NCBI GenBank assembly: GCA_030054175.1
Contig: JASGCM010000009.1
Location: 1 to 64,000, forward strand
DNA from: Alphaproteobacteria bacterium
GTDB taxonomy: Bacteria; Pseudomonadota; Gammaproteobacteria; Burkholderiales; Burkholderiaceae_C
Length of the DNA stretch: 64,000 nt
Reading direction: 5' to 3'
Both the position numbers and the translations under genes were made by a program. Of this stretch, positions 1 through 10,790 are shown piece after piece (position 1 is the first letter of the stretch; each line of letters starts with the position of its first letter). The notes beneath the pieces are model-generated. The model saw only the letters and a program-made list of their open reading frames with translations, did no database searches and was not told the DNA's origin.

Positions 1-786
1 CGGGTACATCGCCTCCAGCGGCCGGGCCTGCCAGGCCGTCACCTCGCCCATAACGACACCGGCACCGGCTTGTTTTTCATGCGGGTGCAGTTTGCTGCTG
101 CCGGTCATAGTGCCGCCAGCCTCAAAGAAGCTTTGACTGGCATGGCGGCCCAATGGCATATGGCCATCGAGCTGCACGCCAGCCAGCAAAAGATGCCGAC
201 TGTCATCATGGTCAGCCAATACGGACATTGTCTGAATGACCTGTTGTTCAGGGCTCGGGCGGGTACGCTGCCCATCGACATCCGCGCTGTCATCAGCAAC
301 CACACCGACTTTGCCGCCCTGGTGGCCAGCCACCAGGTGCCGTTTCATCACGTACCGGTCACGGCAACCACCAAGGCGCAGGCCGAGTCTCAGCAGCTGG
401 CGATCATCCAGCAGGCCGGGGCCGAACTGGTGGTGCTGGCCCGTTACATGCAGGTGTTGTCCGACCCCATGTGCCGCCAGCTCAGTGGCCGGGCGATCAA
501 CATCCACCACAGCTTTTTGCCCAGCTTCAAAGGGGCCAAGCCGTATCACCAGGCCCATGATCGTGGCGTCAAGCTGATCGGGGCCACCGCCCACTACGTC
601 ACCGCCGATCTGGACGAAGGCCCGATCATCGAGCAGGATGTGGCGCGGGTCGACCACAGCCTGACCGCCGATGACCTCACCGCCATTGGCCGCGACACCG
701 AAAGCCAGGTGCTGGCCCGTGCAGTCAAGTGGCACAGCGAGCATCGCGTCATGCTCAATGGCCACAAGACCGTGGTCTTCAGGTGA
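1..786 (+). CDS. purU: Formyltetrahydrofolate deformylase (5' end outside window)
   Basis: Translation has the formyltransferase-fold motif INIHHSFLPSFKGAKPYHQAHDRGVKLIGATAHYVT and DEGPIIEQDV typical of PurU; the N-terminal ACT part is cut by the window edge. Confidence 0.9.
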   Translation, partial: RVHRLQRPGLPGRHLAHNDTGTGLFFMRVQFAAAGHSAASLKEALTGMAAQWHMAIELHASQQKMPTVIMVSQYGHCLNDLLFRARAGTLPIDIRAVISNHTDFAALVASHQVPFHHVPVTATTKAQAESQQLAIIQQAGAELVVLARYMQVLSDPMCRQLSGRAINIHHSFLPSFKGAKPYHQAHDRGVKLIGATAHYVTADLDEGPIIEQDVARVDHSLTADDLTAIGRDTESQVLARAVKWHSEHRVMLNGHKTVVFR

Positions 787-787
787 G

Positions 788-2106
788 TCAGACCATGGCA
801 CCGTAGACCAAATTTTTGTACAGCATGCGGTTGTGCACCCGATGCGATGGAGCCTGTGCCATCAAAACGCCCACCAACTGTTCTTTGGGGTCGATCCAAA
901 AGCTGGTGCCCCAGGCCCCGGCCCACATCGCGTCCCCCTTGCTGCCCGCAGTTCAGCCCATGCCTTCGTCCAGGCGAACGCCAAAGCCGATGCCAAAACC
1001 ATAGCCCGGTCCAGTGGTGCCGATGGTGCTGCCACCCATGCCCACGGTATGGTTGGACAGCATGAATTCCACTGTTTTGGGTGAGACAGGTAACGCCGCC
1101 CGTCCAGTTGGCCCATGTTGCACATCATCTGTGCAAAGCGCAGGTCATCGGCGGCGGTGCCGACCAGGCCCGCGCCGCCCTTGAAGTAACACTTGCCCTT
1201 GGGGTCTTCGCTTTGCCGGTACGACTTGAGCATCTCGACCTTAAGTGGGTCACTGTCCAGGCACTCGGCCAGACGGGTGGCCTTTTGGGGCGGCACCCAC
1301 CAGGCTGTATCGCGCATGTTCAATGGGTCTAGCAGCATCGCCTTGATGATCTCATCCAGTGGCTTGCCTGCTACTCGCTCAAGCAACAGCCCAAGCACGT
1401 CGATGGCGATCGAATACTCCCAAAAGGTGCCCGGTTGGTGCGCAAGCGGAATTTCCCCCGGATTTTTCAGCATCTGGTCGGCGGTGATGTCGACCTCTCG
1501 AGCCTCAATGTTGAGATCGTTATACAGTTTTTTGTTTCGTTCAGACTTTGTGCTGCCTGCATACACAAAGCCCGCCGTGTGGCGCATGACATCGTGTACC
1601 AAGATCGGCCGCACCAGATCCACATCGTTGCCGGGGCTGGCTTCTACCTTCAGGTTTTTCAACTCGGGCATCCAACGCACCAGGGGGTCATTGAGCCGCA
1701 GTTTGCCTTGCTCGACCAACATCATCGCAGCGGTGCTGACGATGGGTTTGGTCATCGATGCCAGTCGAAAGATGCTGTTGGCAGACATGGCGCGCGTTTT
1801 GGCGGCGTCCAAATGGTCATGCGATTGCAGGTGCACTGTCTTTCCTCGGTGAGCCACCAAGCTGACCGCACCCGGAAAAATGTTTTGATCGATCTGCGCT
1901 TGCAACGCGGGGTGGATGCGGTTCAACCCTGTGGCCGAAAACCCCTGGGCGGCCGCACGGGCAGTGGTGGTGGCACCTAGGCCAGACAGGGCCATCAGGC
2001 CGATCGAGATGCGTTTGATGCCTTCACGGCGGGGCAAGGTGGGCAGTGCAATTGTCCTCATAGGGGATCCAATGGATAGGGTGACGCAAAACCACTCAGT
2101 GATCAT
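788..2106 (-). pseudogene. Serine hydrolase / beta-lactamase-family (class C-like) protein, apparently disrupted
   Basis: SxxK-type motif SMTKPIVS and the family fold are readable to about 1090. The frame then shifts (GRRYLS|PKTVEFMLSNHTVGMGGSTIGTTGPGYGFGIGFGVRLDEGMG continues in another frame), and an in-frame TGA (953-955) precedes TAGSKGDAMWAGAWGTSFWIDPKEQLVGVLMAQ...VYGAMV ending at 788. Confidence 0.75.
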
Positions 2107-2182
2107 AGGGGTGCCCCCTCATCAGCCAACCTAGTAAACCCTTGGTTGAGTTGGCCTCGAAGCCCCATTTGTCACCTGTGCA

Positions 2183-2722
2183 TCAGGCTTGATGTGGCCC
2201 TGCAAAATGCCGATGCATCTCGACCGTCAATACCTCGATGCGTTCGGTCAACAGTTTGGTGGCCTGAGTCAGTTGGGTGTTTTGTTCAAGCAGTTGCAAT
2301 ATCTGCTCGTTTTGTTGGGCCGTTTCGGTCAAAAGGCGTTGACTGTCTTGCGCCAGCGCTTCGCGATGTCGCGCATCCGCATCAGAATGCTTCTTGTCGC
2401 GCTGGGCTTGCCGCGTTTGCGCCAGCAAAATCAGGGGGGCTGCATACGCCGCCTGCAAACTGAAAGCCAGATTGAGCAAAATGAAAGGATAGGGATCGAA
2501 ATGGGTCACGCCCATCAGGTTGACGATTGCCCAGACCAACACCACCAGCGTTTGTGCCCCCAAAAACATCGGCGTGCCAAAAAATCGGGCAAATGCTTCG
2601 GCCTTGAGCGCATAGCGGTCGTTGCCAAACGTTGAGGCCAGGTGCTCATGCGCCCGGTGGTAGCGCATGTGATCTGCTGGGCCGGCAGCGGGCATCGGCT
2701 TGATCGGTGAGTGGTCTTTCAT
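2183..2722 (-). CDS. DUF1003 family membrane protein
   Basis: MKDHSPIKPMP...FFGTPMFLGAQTLVVLVWAIVNLMGVTHFDPYPFILLNLAFSLQAAYAAPLILLAQTRQAQRDK matches the DUF1003 pattern; start trimmed from the 2183..3361 ORF to 2722. Confidence 0.8.
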   Translation of the reverse strand: MKDHSPIKPMPAAGPADHMRYHRAHEHLASTFGNDRYALKAEAFARFFGTPMFLGAQTLVVLVWAIVNLMGVTHFDPYPFILLNLAFSLQAAYAAPLILLAQTRQAQRDKKHSDADARHREALAQDSQRLLTETAQQNEQILQLLEQNTQLTQATKLLTERIEVLTVEMHRHFAGPHQA

Positions 2723-2854
2723 GTGCTCCCCTTGAAGGGCGGTTGGCCAAAGCCTGACGATACCAAATGCGCAAAGTGGTGTCGGTCGAGGCCGCCTTGT
2801 CAGGCTGCTTGGCCCTGAGCTATAGTGAACCCAGTCCGTTGACAAGGTGTCGCC

Positions 2855-4576
2855 ATGCATGCTGCAACCCCCCATTTTGCCGACGTGGCCCATACCAACG
2901 GCTACGAATTTACCCAGGGCACCGGCTATGCATTGCCTGAATACCCCTTTGTTGTGCCGCCAGAATTGACGCAGCAGCGCATCGGGCGACATCCCGTGGT
3001 GATCGTCGGTGGCGGGATCACCGGGCTCACCTTGGCCTGCGGGCTTGCCAAACTCGGTGTGTCGGCGGTCTTGCTCGACGAAGACAACACGGTGGGGGTC
3101 AAGGGGGCTTCGTCGCGCGGCATTTGCTACACCCAGAAATCGCTGGAAATTTTTCAGCGTTACGGCATTTTTGATCGCATCGCTGCCAAGGGCATCGAAT
3201 GGAGTGTCGGGCGCACCTTTGCTGGCCAAGACGAGGTATTCAGCTTCGACCTGAAAGTCCAAAGCGCCTTCAACCTGAGTCGCCAACCCGCCTTCATCAA
3301 TATTCAACAGTTCTACATTGAGGGTTATTTGGTCGAGCGCATTGCCGAATTGAACCGACAACGCCCCAGTGTGGACATGCGATGGTCATCGCGTGTCGTC
3401 GCTTTTGAGCAAAACGCCCAACGAGCCTTGCTGACCGTGCAAACCCCCCAAGGCAACTACCAAATCGAAGCCGAGCATGTGATTGACGCCACGGGCTCCC
3501 ACACCCCTTTTCATGGCTGGGTTGGAGCAGAGCTCGACAGCAAGCGTGGCGATGACCGCTGGTGCATCGCCGATGTCAAATTCAAGACCACACCACCCAC
3601 CGAGAGACACACCTGGATCGAGGCGCCATTCAATGAAAATCGGGCTGTTTGGCAGCATTTGATGGGCGACGAGGTCTGGCGCATTGATTACCAAATGGCA
3701 CCCAATGCCGATCCGGCAGAAGTCAGCCGTGAAGATGTGGTGCGTGAGCGTTTGCAACGACAGTTCGGTGCGGGGGTCGTGTGCGACATCGTCTGGGTGG
3801 GGCCTTATGCATACCGCAGTCAATGCGTGCGTCAAATGCGCATGGACCGTGTATTTTTCATTGGGGATACTGCCAAGGTGGTGAGTCCTTTTGGTGCTCG
3901 GGGGGGCAACACGGGCATCGCCGATGCCGATAACCTGGCTTGGAAGCTGGCCGCTGTCTTGCGCAATGAAGCGCCCAAACAGTTGTTGGACACCTACCAT
4001 GACGAACGCCTCGAGGCCGCCCAACGCAATGTCCAAGTGACCAACCGCACCGCGCGGTTCTTGCGTCCGACCGAACCGGCCGCACAGGTTTTCAGGCGGG
4101 CGACGCTGGCGCTGGCCAAAAAACACCGCTTTGCCCGCAACATGGTCAATACCGGTCGCATGGCCGAGGCCAACACGTACAGCCGCAGTCCAGCCTGCGC
4201 CGGCGGTGGTGTGTCGGTTCAAAACGTCTCATTTCTTTGGGCGCCGCATCGACCGGGTCAGTTGAACGACTTGATCGATTGGGCCGATGGCCGTATGCTG
4301 TTGCTGGTTTTTGGAGAAATGAGTGGTGCCGAATTGAAACGCTTGCGCCAGTTGACCTCTCAAGCCCCGATGATTCGGGTCGTCCAGGTGCTCTCCAAGG
4401 GGAGGGCTCAGGCGAAAGAGCATGTGATCGATGACCAAGGACACCTCAAGCAAGCCTGCCGCGCTACCCAATCCCAATGGGCCCTTATTCGCCCGGATGG
4501 TTACCTGGCTCAAACCGGAGCGCGTCTGGACGGAGAACTGGTGCAGCGTTTGGCTCGGTCTTTGGCCATGGCTTGA
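2855..4576 (+). CDS. FAD-dependent aromatic monooxygenase (MhpA-like)
   Basis: GxGxxG motif VVIVGGGITGLTLACGLAKLGVSAVLLDE and GDTAKVVSPFGARGGNTGIADADNLAWKLAAVL of the PheA/MhpA family. Confidence 0.85.
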   Translation: MHAATPHFADVAHTNGYEFTQGTGYALPEYPFVVPPELTQQRIGRHPVVIVGGGITGLTLACGLAKLGVSAVLLDEDNTVGVKGASSRGICYTQKSLEIFQRYGIFDRIAAKGIEWSVGRTFAGQDEVFSFDLKVQSAFNLSRQPAFINIQQFYIEGYLVERIAELNRQRPSVDMRWSSRVVAFEQNAQRALLTVQTPQGNYQIEAEHVIDATGSHTPFHGWVGAELDSKRGDDRWCIADVKFKTTPPTERHTWIEAPFNENRAVWQHLMGDEVWRIDYQMAPNADPAEVSREDVVRERLQRQFGAGVVCDIVWVGPYAYRSQCVRQMRMDRVFFIGDTAKVVSPFGARGGNTGIADADNLAWKLAAVLRNEAPKQLLDTYHDERLEAAQRNVQVTNRTARFLRPTEPAAQVFRRATLALAKKHRFARNMVNTGRMAEANTYSRSPACAGGGVSVQNVSFLWAPHRPGQLNDLIDWADGRMLLLVFGEMSGAELKRLRQLTSQAPMIRVVQVLSKGRAQAKEHVIDDQGHLKQACRATQSQWALIRPDGYLAQTGARLDGELVQRLARSLAMA

Positions 4577-4670
4577 AGCCCGGCGCTGGTCTGCTCAAAT
4601 TCTTGGGCTGAAAGCCGACGTCAGCGGCCGCCCTTAAAATGATGGCTTTGGCATCGACAGACGAAATCCC

Positions 4671-7580
4671 ATGAGCCTCAGCCCCGAGCAACCTGGCCTG
4701 CAAAGCCTCTCCAAATCATTTGAACCGGCCGCCCTCGAAGCCCATTGGGGCCCCGAGTGGGAGCGACGCGGCCATGGGGTGGCCGGTTTCCGTGGCACGG
4801 GACAAGCCCAAGCGGGCCAACCCGGCTTTGCCATTCAGTTGCCGCCCCCTAACGTGACCGGCACCCTGCACATGGGGCATGCGTTCAACCAGACCATCAT
4901 GGATAGCCTGACCCGCTACCACCGAATGAAGGGACACAACACCCTGTGGGTGCCCGGTACCGATCATGCAGGCATTGCCACCCAAATCGTGGTCGAGCGC
5001 CAACTGCAGGAACAAGGGATCAGCCGACACGACATGGGCTCCAACCCGGCAGAGGCGCGCAAAAATTTCATCGCCAAAGTCTGGGAGTGGAAGGAAAAAA
5101 GCGGCAACACCATCACCCAGCAGATGCGCCGCATGGGGGATACCGTCGACTGGAGTCGCGAGTACTTCACCATGGACGAGAAACTCTCGAAGGTGGTGAC
5201 CGAGACCTTCGTGCGCTTGTACCAGCAGGGTCTGATTTACCGAGGCAAACGCCTGGTCAATTGGGACCCGGTGCTGATGAGCGCAGTGTCCGATTTGGAA
5301 GTTGAAAGTGAAGAGGAAGAGGGTTTTCTTTGGCACATACGTTACCCCATCGAGGGCAGCACCGAAAGTTTGGTGGTGGCCACCACCCGTCCTGAGACCA
5401 TGTTGGGCGACACGGCAGTGATGGTGCACCCGGAGGACGAGCGCTATCGTCATCTGGTGGGGCTTCAGGTCCGGCTTCCCTTGACTGGGCGGTTGATGCC
5501 GGTAATTGCCGACACCTATGTCGACAAAGCCTTTGGCACCGGTGTCGTCAAAGTGACCCCAGCCCACGATGTGAACGACTATGCCGTGGGCCAGCGGCAT
5601 GGCTTGCCGATGATCTGCATCTTGAATTTGGACGGCACCCTCAACGCCGAAGCGCCTGAGGCCTATCGCGGACTTGATCGCTTTGCCGCCCGCAAGCAAG
5701 TGGTGTCAGACTTGCAGGCGCTTGGCCAGCTGGTCGAAGTGAAAAAGCACCGACTGATGGTGCCCCGATGTGCGCGTACAGGTCAGGTGGTCGAACCCAT
5801 GCTGACCGATCAGTGGTTTGTCGCCATGGGCCATGTCAGCCCGCAAGATCCCTCGGGCAAGAGCATCGCTCAAAAGGCCATCGATGCCGTGCAGTCAGGT
5901 CAAGTCCGTTTCGTCCCCGAGAACTGGGTCAACACCTACAAACAGTGGATGAACAACATTCAAGATTGGTGCATTTCGCGCCAGCTTTGGTGGGGTCATC
6001 AGATCCCGGCTTGGTACGACGAAGAAGGCTCCGTGTATGTGGCACGCAGCGAAGCCGAGGCGCAAGCCCAGGCCCCAGGCAAAACCTTGCGCCGCGACCC
6101 AGACGTGCTCGATACCTGGTATTCCTCGGCCTTGGTGCCGTTTTCCACGCTGGGTTGGCCCGAAGTCGACGACAAGCCTACAACCGATTACAACCTGTAC
6201 TTGCCCAGCAGTGTGCTGGTCACGGGATACGACATCATCTTTTTCTGGGTGGCCCGGATGATCATGATGACGACCCATTTTACGGGTCGGGTGCCCTTCA
6301 AAGACGTCTACATCCACGGCTTGGTGCGCGATGCCCAGGGCAAAAAAATGAGCAAGTCGGAAGGCAATGTGCTGGACCCGGTTGACCTGATCGACGGCAT
6401 CGCCCTTGAGCCCTTGCTGGACAAACGCAGCCAGGGTTTGCGCAAGCCCGAAACGGCACCGCTGGTGCGCAAGAACACTCAAAAAGAATTTCCCGATGGA
6501 ATCCCGGCCTACGGGGCCGATGCATTGCGCTTTACTTTTGCCGCCTTGGCCAGCCTGGGGCGCAGCATCAACTTTGACAGCAAGCGATGCGAGGGATATC
6601 GAAACTTTTGCAACAAACTCTGGAATGCCACACGCTTCGTTCTGATGAATTGCGAAGGGCATGATTGCGGGTTGAAAGAGCATACCAAGGCAGAGTGCGC
6701 GGTCGGCGGTCCGTTCCATGGCTACATGTCATTCAGCCAAGCCGACCGTTGGATCGTGTCGCTGCTGCAACGCGTTGAGGCCGAGGTGGCCCAAGGCTTC
6801 AACGGATACCGCCTGGATCTGGTGGCGCAAAGCATTTACGACTTTGTCTGGAACGAGTTTTGCGATTGGTACCTGGAAATCGCCAAGGTGCAAATTCAGA
6901 GCGGCGACGCGGCCCAGCAGCGGGCCACGCGACGCACCTTGATTCGTACTTTGGAAACCATTTTGCGCTTGGCGCACCCCATCATTCCTTTCATTACCGA
7001 AGCGCTTTGGCAAAAGGTGGCCCCAGTCGCTGGTCGGGCCGGCGATTCGGTGGTGGTGGCGGCGTACCCAATCAGCCAACCCGAGCGCATCGACGACCAC
7101 GCCGAGTCCCACATGGCCCGCTTCAAGCAGCTGGTGGATACCTGCCGTAACCTGCGCGGTGAGATGGGTTTGTCGCCGTCGCAGCGCGTGCCTTTGTTGG
7201 CACTGGCCACATCGGCTGCCGATGCTTTGTGGTTGAAAGGACAAGCTGGTGCATTGCAGGCCTTGGCCAAACTGAGCGAAGTTCAGGTGTTCGAGGGCGA
7301 GGCCGAGTGGTCTGCACAGACCCAGAATGCAGCCGTGGCACTGGCTCAGGGCTTGAGACTGTGCCTGCATGTGGAAATTGACCTCGAGGCCGAGCGTGCC
7401 CGTTTGGCCAAAGAAATCGCTCGCTTGCAGGGTGAAATCGCCAAGGCCAACGGCAAACTCTCGAACGAGGCATTTGTGGCCAAAGCGCCACCTGCTGTCA
7501 TCGATCAAGAGAAGAAGCGACTGACTGATTTCAGCGATACCTTGAACAAGATGCAATCGCAATTGTCGCGCCTGGCTTGA
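4671..7580 (+). CDS. valS: Valyl-tRNA synthetase
   Basis: [21 protein letters not shown] (HIGH region), [14 protein letters not shown] (KMSKS), C-terminal coiled coil; 969 aa. Confidence 0.98.
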   Translation: MSLSPEQPGLQSLSKSFEPAALEAHWGPEWERRGHGVAGFRGTGQAQAGQPGFAIQLPPPNVTGTLHMGHAFNQTIMDSLTRYHRMKGHNTLWVPGTDHAGIATQIVVERQLQEQGISRHDMGSNPAEARKNFIAKVWEWKEKSGNTITQQMRRMGDTVDWSREYFTMDEKLSKVVTETFVRLYQQGLIYRGKRLVNWDPVLMSAVSDLEVESEEEEGFLWHIRYPIEGSTESLVVATTRPETMLGDTAVMVHPEDERYRHLVGLQVRLPLTGRLMPVIADTYVDKAFGTGVVKVTPAHDVNDYAVGQRHGLPMICILNLDGTLNAEAPEAYRGLDRFAARKQVVSDLQALGQLVEVKKHRLMVPRCARTGQVVEPMLTDQWFVAMGHVSPQDPSGKSIAQKAIDAVQSGQVRFVPENWVNTYKQWMNNIQDWCISRQLWWGHQIPAWYDEEGSVYVARSEAEAQAQAPGKTLRRDPDVLDTWYSSALVPFSTLGWPEVDDKPTTDYNLYLPSSVLVTGYDIIFFWVARMIMMTTHFTGRVPFKDVYIHGLVRDAQGKKMSKSEGNVLDPVDLIDGIALEPLLDKRSQGLRKPETAPLVRKNTQKEFPDGIPAYGADALRFTFAALASLGRSINFDSKRCEGYRNFCNKLWNATRFVLMNCEGHDCGLKEHTKAECAVGGPFHGYMSFSQADRWIVSLLQRVEAEVAQGFNGYRLDLVAQSIYDFVWNEFCDWYLEIAKVQIQSGDAAQQRATRRTLIRTLETILRLAHPIIPFITEALWQKVAPVAGRAGDSVVVAAYPISQPERIDDHAESHMARFKQLVDTCRNLRGEMGLSPSQRVPLLALATSAADALWLKGQAGALQALAKLSEVQVFEGEAEWSAQTQNAAVALAQGLRLCLHVEIDLEAERARLAKEIARLQGEIAKANGKLSNEAFVAKAPPAVIDQEKKRLTDFSDTLNKMQSQLSRLA

Positions 7581-7597
7581 TTTTTTGAAAGGCTGTC

Positions 7598-8485
7598 ATG
7601 TCCACCATTCAGCATGCTGTTTTCCCTGTGGCAGGCTTGGGCACCCGGTTCCTGCCTGCGACCAAGGCCAGCCCCAAAGAGATGTTGCCGGTGGTAGACA
7701 AACCATTGATTCAGTATGCAGTTGAAGAGGCCTATGAGGCCGGTATTCGGCACATGATCTTTGTCACGGGGCGCAACAAGCGTGCCATCGAAGACCATTT
7801 CGATACTGCCTACGAGTTAGAAACCGAACTCGAGCAGGCAGGTAAATTGGCTTTGCTCGACCTGGTTCGAAGCGTTCAGCCCGATGACATGCAGTGCAGC
7901 TATGTACGCCAGCCACGCGCCTTGGGTTTGGGGCATGCTGTTTTGTGTGCGGAGCATTTGGTGGGCAAGAGCCCATTCGCCGTCTTGCTGGCCGATGACC
8001 TGATGGTCGGGTTGCCTGGTGGATCTGGAGTGATGGCGCAGATGGTGCAGGTGCACACTCAAACTGGCGCTTCGGTGTTGGCGGTTCAAGAGGTTCCCTG
8101 GGACCAAGTGCAGCGCTACGGCATCATCGACGGCCCCCAAAAACCTGAGGGCTGGGTGCGTGTCGAGCGCATGGTTGAAAAGCCCAAGCCCGAATTGGCG
8201 CCATCCAGATTGGCGGTGGCAGGCCGTTATATCTTGAACGCTTCAGTGTTTGATCGCATCCGTCAAGGTGGCCGCGGCGTGGGGGGGGAAATACAGCTGA
8301 CCGATGGCATTGCGGGTTTGTTGCAGCACGAGCCTGTCTTGGGTTATGCCTACCAAGGCAAGCGCTATGACTGCGGCAGCAAAATTGGTTTCCTCGAAGC
8401 CACCGTTGAACTGGCCCTGCAACACCCCGAGGTTGGGCCGGATTTCGCCCGATGGTTGCGTGCGCCTGGCGGGCCTGCCGCTTAA
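7598..8485 (+). CDS. galU: UTP--glucose-1-phosphate uridylyltransferase
   Basis: FPVAGLGTRFLPATKASPKEMLPVVDKPLIQYAVEEA. Confidence 0.97.
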   Translation: MSTIQHAVFPVAGLGTRFLPATKASPKEMLPVVDKPLIQYAVEEAYEAGIRHMIFVTGRNKRAIEDHFDTAYELETELEQAGKLALLDLVRSVQPDDMQCSYVRQPRALGLGHAVLCAEHLVGKSPFAVLLADDLMVGLPGGSGVMAQMVQVHTQTGASVLAVQEVPWDQVQRYGIIDGPQKPEGWVRVERMVEKPKPELAPSRLAVAGRYILNASVFDRIRQGGRGVGGEIQLTDGIAGLLQHEPVLGYAYQGKRYDCGSKIGFLEATVELALQHPEVGPDFARWLRAPGGPAA

Positions 8486-8504
8486 ACTCCTGCCTGGAGT
8501 CGCT

Positions 8505-8966
8505 TCATTTGAACGCGTTTTGCCGCCAGGCCTCGTAAACCGTCACTGCCACGGCATTCGATAAATTCAAACTGCGTTGTCCGTTGCGCATCGGCAATCT
8601 CAGCCCGTGCTCTGGAGCAAACCAAGCGCGTACCGTGTCGGGCAGCCCTGCGGTCTCACTGCCAAAAAAAAGCCAGTCACCCGGTTCAAAGCGCACATCA
8701 AAGACATGGCCGGTGCCCTTGGTCGTGAGTGCGAAACAACGTTCGGGACGCGGCTTCATCTTTTGCAGAAATGTCGCCCAATCGGCGTGCCTGCGCACGT
8801 CAGCGTACTCGTGATAATCCAGCCCGGCGCGGCGCATCAGGCGGTCCTCCATGGAAAAGCCCAAGGGCTCGATCAGATGCAGTTGGCAGCCGGTGTTGGC
8901 GGCCAATCGAATGGCATTGCCCGTGTTGGGCGGGATTTCTGGGTGGACCAAAACAATGTGAAACAT
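8505..8966 (-). CDS. trmL: tRNA (cytidine(34)-2'-O)-methyltransferase
   Basis: MFHIVLVHPEIPPNTGNAIRLAANTGCQLHLIEPLGF...FGSETAGLP...RSLNLSNAVAV, SPOUT TrmL signature. Confidence 0.95.
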   Translation of the reverse strand: MFHIVLVHPEIPPNTGNAIRLAANTGCQLHLIEPLGFSMEDRLMRRAGLDYHEYADVRRHADWATFLQKMKPRPERCFALTTKGTGHVFDVRFEPGDWLFFGSETAGLPDTVRAWFAPEHGLRLPMRNGQRSLNLSNAVAVTVYEAWRQNAFK

Positions 8967-8973
8967 GATGGCC

Positions 8974-9666
8974 TCAGTGTAGTGCGCTTGGCGTGCGGGC
9001 GAACACGGCCACATCGACCCGAGATGCCCCCGCCTGCAACAGACATTGGGCTGCCGTGTCCAATGTGGCACCTGTGGTCATCACGTCATCGACCAACAAG
9101 ACCCGGGAGCCTCTGATCGGCCCCATGGCGGCGATGTGCAGTGCCATGCTGCCCTGCAGTTGTCCGAGGCGTTGTTCGCGACTGGCTTGCGCCTGGGAAG
9201 GGGTGTGACGATGTTTTATGAGCCAATCGACCCGCAGCCTGGCGTCGCGGCCACACCACTGCCGAGCCAAGCAGGCCGCTTGGTTGTAGCCACGATCGCG
9301 CAACCGCTCTTTAGACACTGGCATGGGCATGACCCAATCGGCGTCCCTCAAGGCCGCTTGCGCGACGGGACACTCCCGCATCAGTTCAGCCATGGGGCGT
9401 GTCAAAACGACGTCGGCAGCGAATTTCAGTCGCTTGACCCAGACATCGAAAGGGGCGGTGTAGTCCACTCGGGCCGTGGCTTGTCGCCAAAGCACGCCAG
9501 CCAAGCAGCCCGCATGGCCCCCGTCTTGGGTCGATTCAGTCAGGGGCAGAGCACAAGACGGACAGCGCGGCACCCATGCGGCGTGCTTGTCGTGACAGGC
9601 AGCACACAGCGTGGCTGTGGGCCAGCGTTGGCAAATCAGGCATTGCGACCAACTCCATAAAGCCAT
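8974..9666 (-). CDS. comF: ComF family phosphoribosyltransferase
   Basis: N-terminal Cys cluster CLICQRWPTATLCAACHDKHAAWVPRCPSC and PRTase motif VLLVDDVMTTGATLD. Confidence 0.88.
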   Translation of the reverse strand: MALWSWSQCLICQRWPTATLCAACHDKHAAWVPRCPSCALPLTESTQDGGHAGCLAGVLWRQATARVDYTAPFDVWVKRLKFAADVVLTRPMAELMRECPVAQAALRDADWVMPMPVSKERLRDRGYNQAACLARQWCGRDARLRVDWLIKHRHTPSQAQASREQRLGQLQGSMALHIAAMGPIRGSRVLLVDDVMTTGATLDTAAQCLLQAGASRVDVAVFARTPSALH

Positions 9667-9811
9667 GGGGACTCCCTGAGGTGTGGAGCGGGCAATATAC
9701 TGCTGCTGCATGGAAAATAGCCCGCCAGCCACCGTTAAGGTGCATACGCACATTTACCCACCCACTCATGACCCCGTGGCTTGTGGCCGTTGGTGGCGTG
9801 GAGGGATAGGC

Positions 9812-10645
9812 ATGTCGGCGCCGGCCTGGTTGCATGAAGAGGTGGGGCGACGCATGCAAGACCGCCTGCAGTGGATCAAGGCCCAACCCGCCGATTGGAT
9901 ACATGCGAATCCCTCATTGGGCGGTTTTGAAGCCCATCGGTTGATCGCTGCACGCTATCCCAAGGCGGTTTGCCAAATCACCGAGCCCAGCACTTGGCGC
10001 TTGGATCTGAGTCAGCACAACCTCAAGCCTTCGGCTTGGCGGGCCTGGTGGCCCGGACAGCCCAAAATCCAGTGGTTGGCGCCCGGTAAAACGGCACAGG
10101 CTGCCGACCTGCTCTGGGCCAATATGCAATTGCATTTGCATGCCCATCCCCAAGAGTTATTGATGCAATGGCACGAGGCGCTCAGAGTGGATGGCTTTGT
10201 CATGTTTTCTTGCTTGGGTCCGGATTCTTTGCAAGAGTTGCACGCCACCTACCAAACCATGGGGTGGCCTAGCGCCGGCTCCACGTGGACCGATATGCAC
10301 GATTGGGGTGACATGCTGGTGCAGACCGGCTTTGCCGAACCCGTGATGGACATGGAGCGCATCACCCTGAACTACGCCAGTGCCGACGCTCTGTTGGATG
10401 AGTTGCGAACCCTGGGGCGCAATTTCCACCCCTCCCGCCATGCGCACTGTCGTGGGCGCGGCTGGCGCCAGCAGCTGTTGCAGGCCATCGAAGCGCATTG
10501 GCCTGAGCGCACCATTGATGGTCAATTTTCATTGACACTTGAGGTCGTCTACGGCCATGCGCTCAGGGCGAAACCCAGGTACCGAGTGGATACCACCACC
10601 CGTATTTCATTGGATGAAATGAAAAATATGTTGCGTCCAACATAA
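9812..10645 (+). CDS. BioC-like SAM-dependent methyltransferase
   Basis: DGFVMFSCLGPDSLQEL and NYASADALLDELRTLGRNFHPSR resemble BioC-type malonyl-ACP methyltransferases. Confidence 0.6.
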   Translation: MSAPAWLHEEVGRRMQDRLQWIKAQPADWIHANPSLGGFEAHRLIAARYPKAVCQITEPSTWRLDLSQHNLKPSAWRAWWPGQPKIQWLAPGKTAQAADLLWANMQLHLHAHPQELLMQWHEALRVDGFVMFSCLGPDSLQELHATYQTMGWPSAGSTWTDMHDWGDMLVQTGFAEPVMDMERITLNYASADALLDELRTLGRNFHPSRHAHCRGRGWRQQLLQAIEAHWPERTIDGQFSLTLEVVYGHALRAKPRYRVDTTTRISLDEMKNMLRPT

Positions 10646-10790
10646 TTTACAAATTGTCCCGGCTAACCCTTCAAAGCAGTCTGTTTCATTGGTTAAAATG
10701 TCGGGTGATCCGTTTTGATCCAAAAAGTCGGATTCTGATGTTGCGCCAGATCAACTAAACCACCGTGGGTATTCGATCGAGCGCCCTTTT

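Noticed and set aside
2723-3361. N-terminal extension of the DUF1003 ORF and antisense ORF 3386-4222 over the monooxygenase
   Set aside because: Overlaps the start and body of a clear FAD monooxygenase; DUF1003 homology begins at 2722.
4716-5699. Long minus-strand ORFs opposite valS (also 5895-6719, 6729-7562)
   Set aside because: Antisense frames of a conserved synthetase in high-GC DNA; no domain signals.
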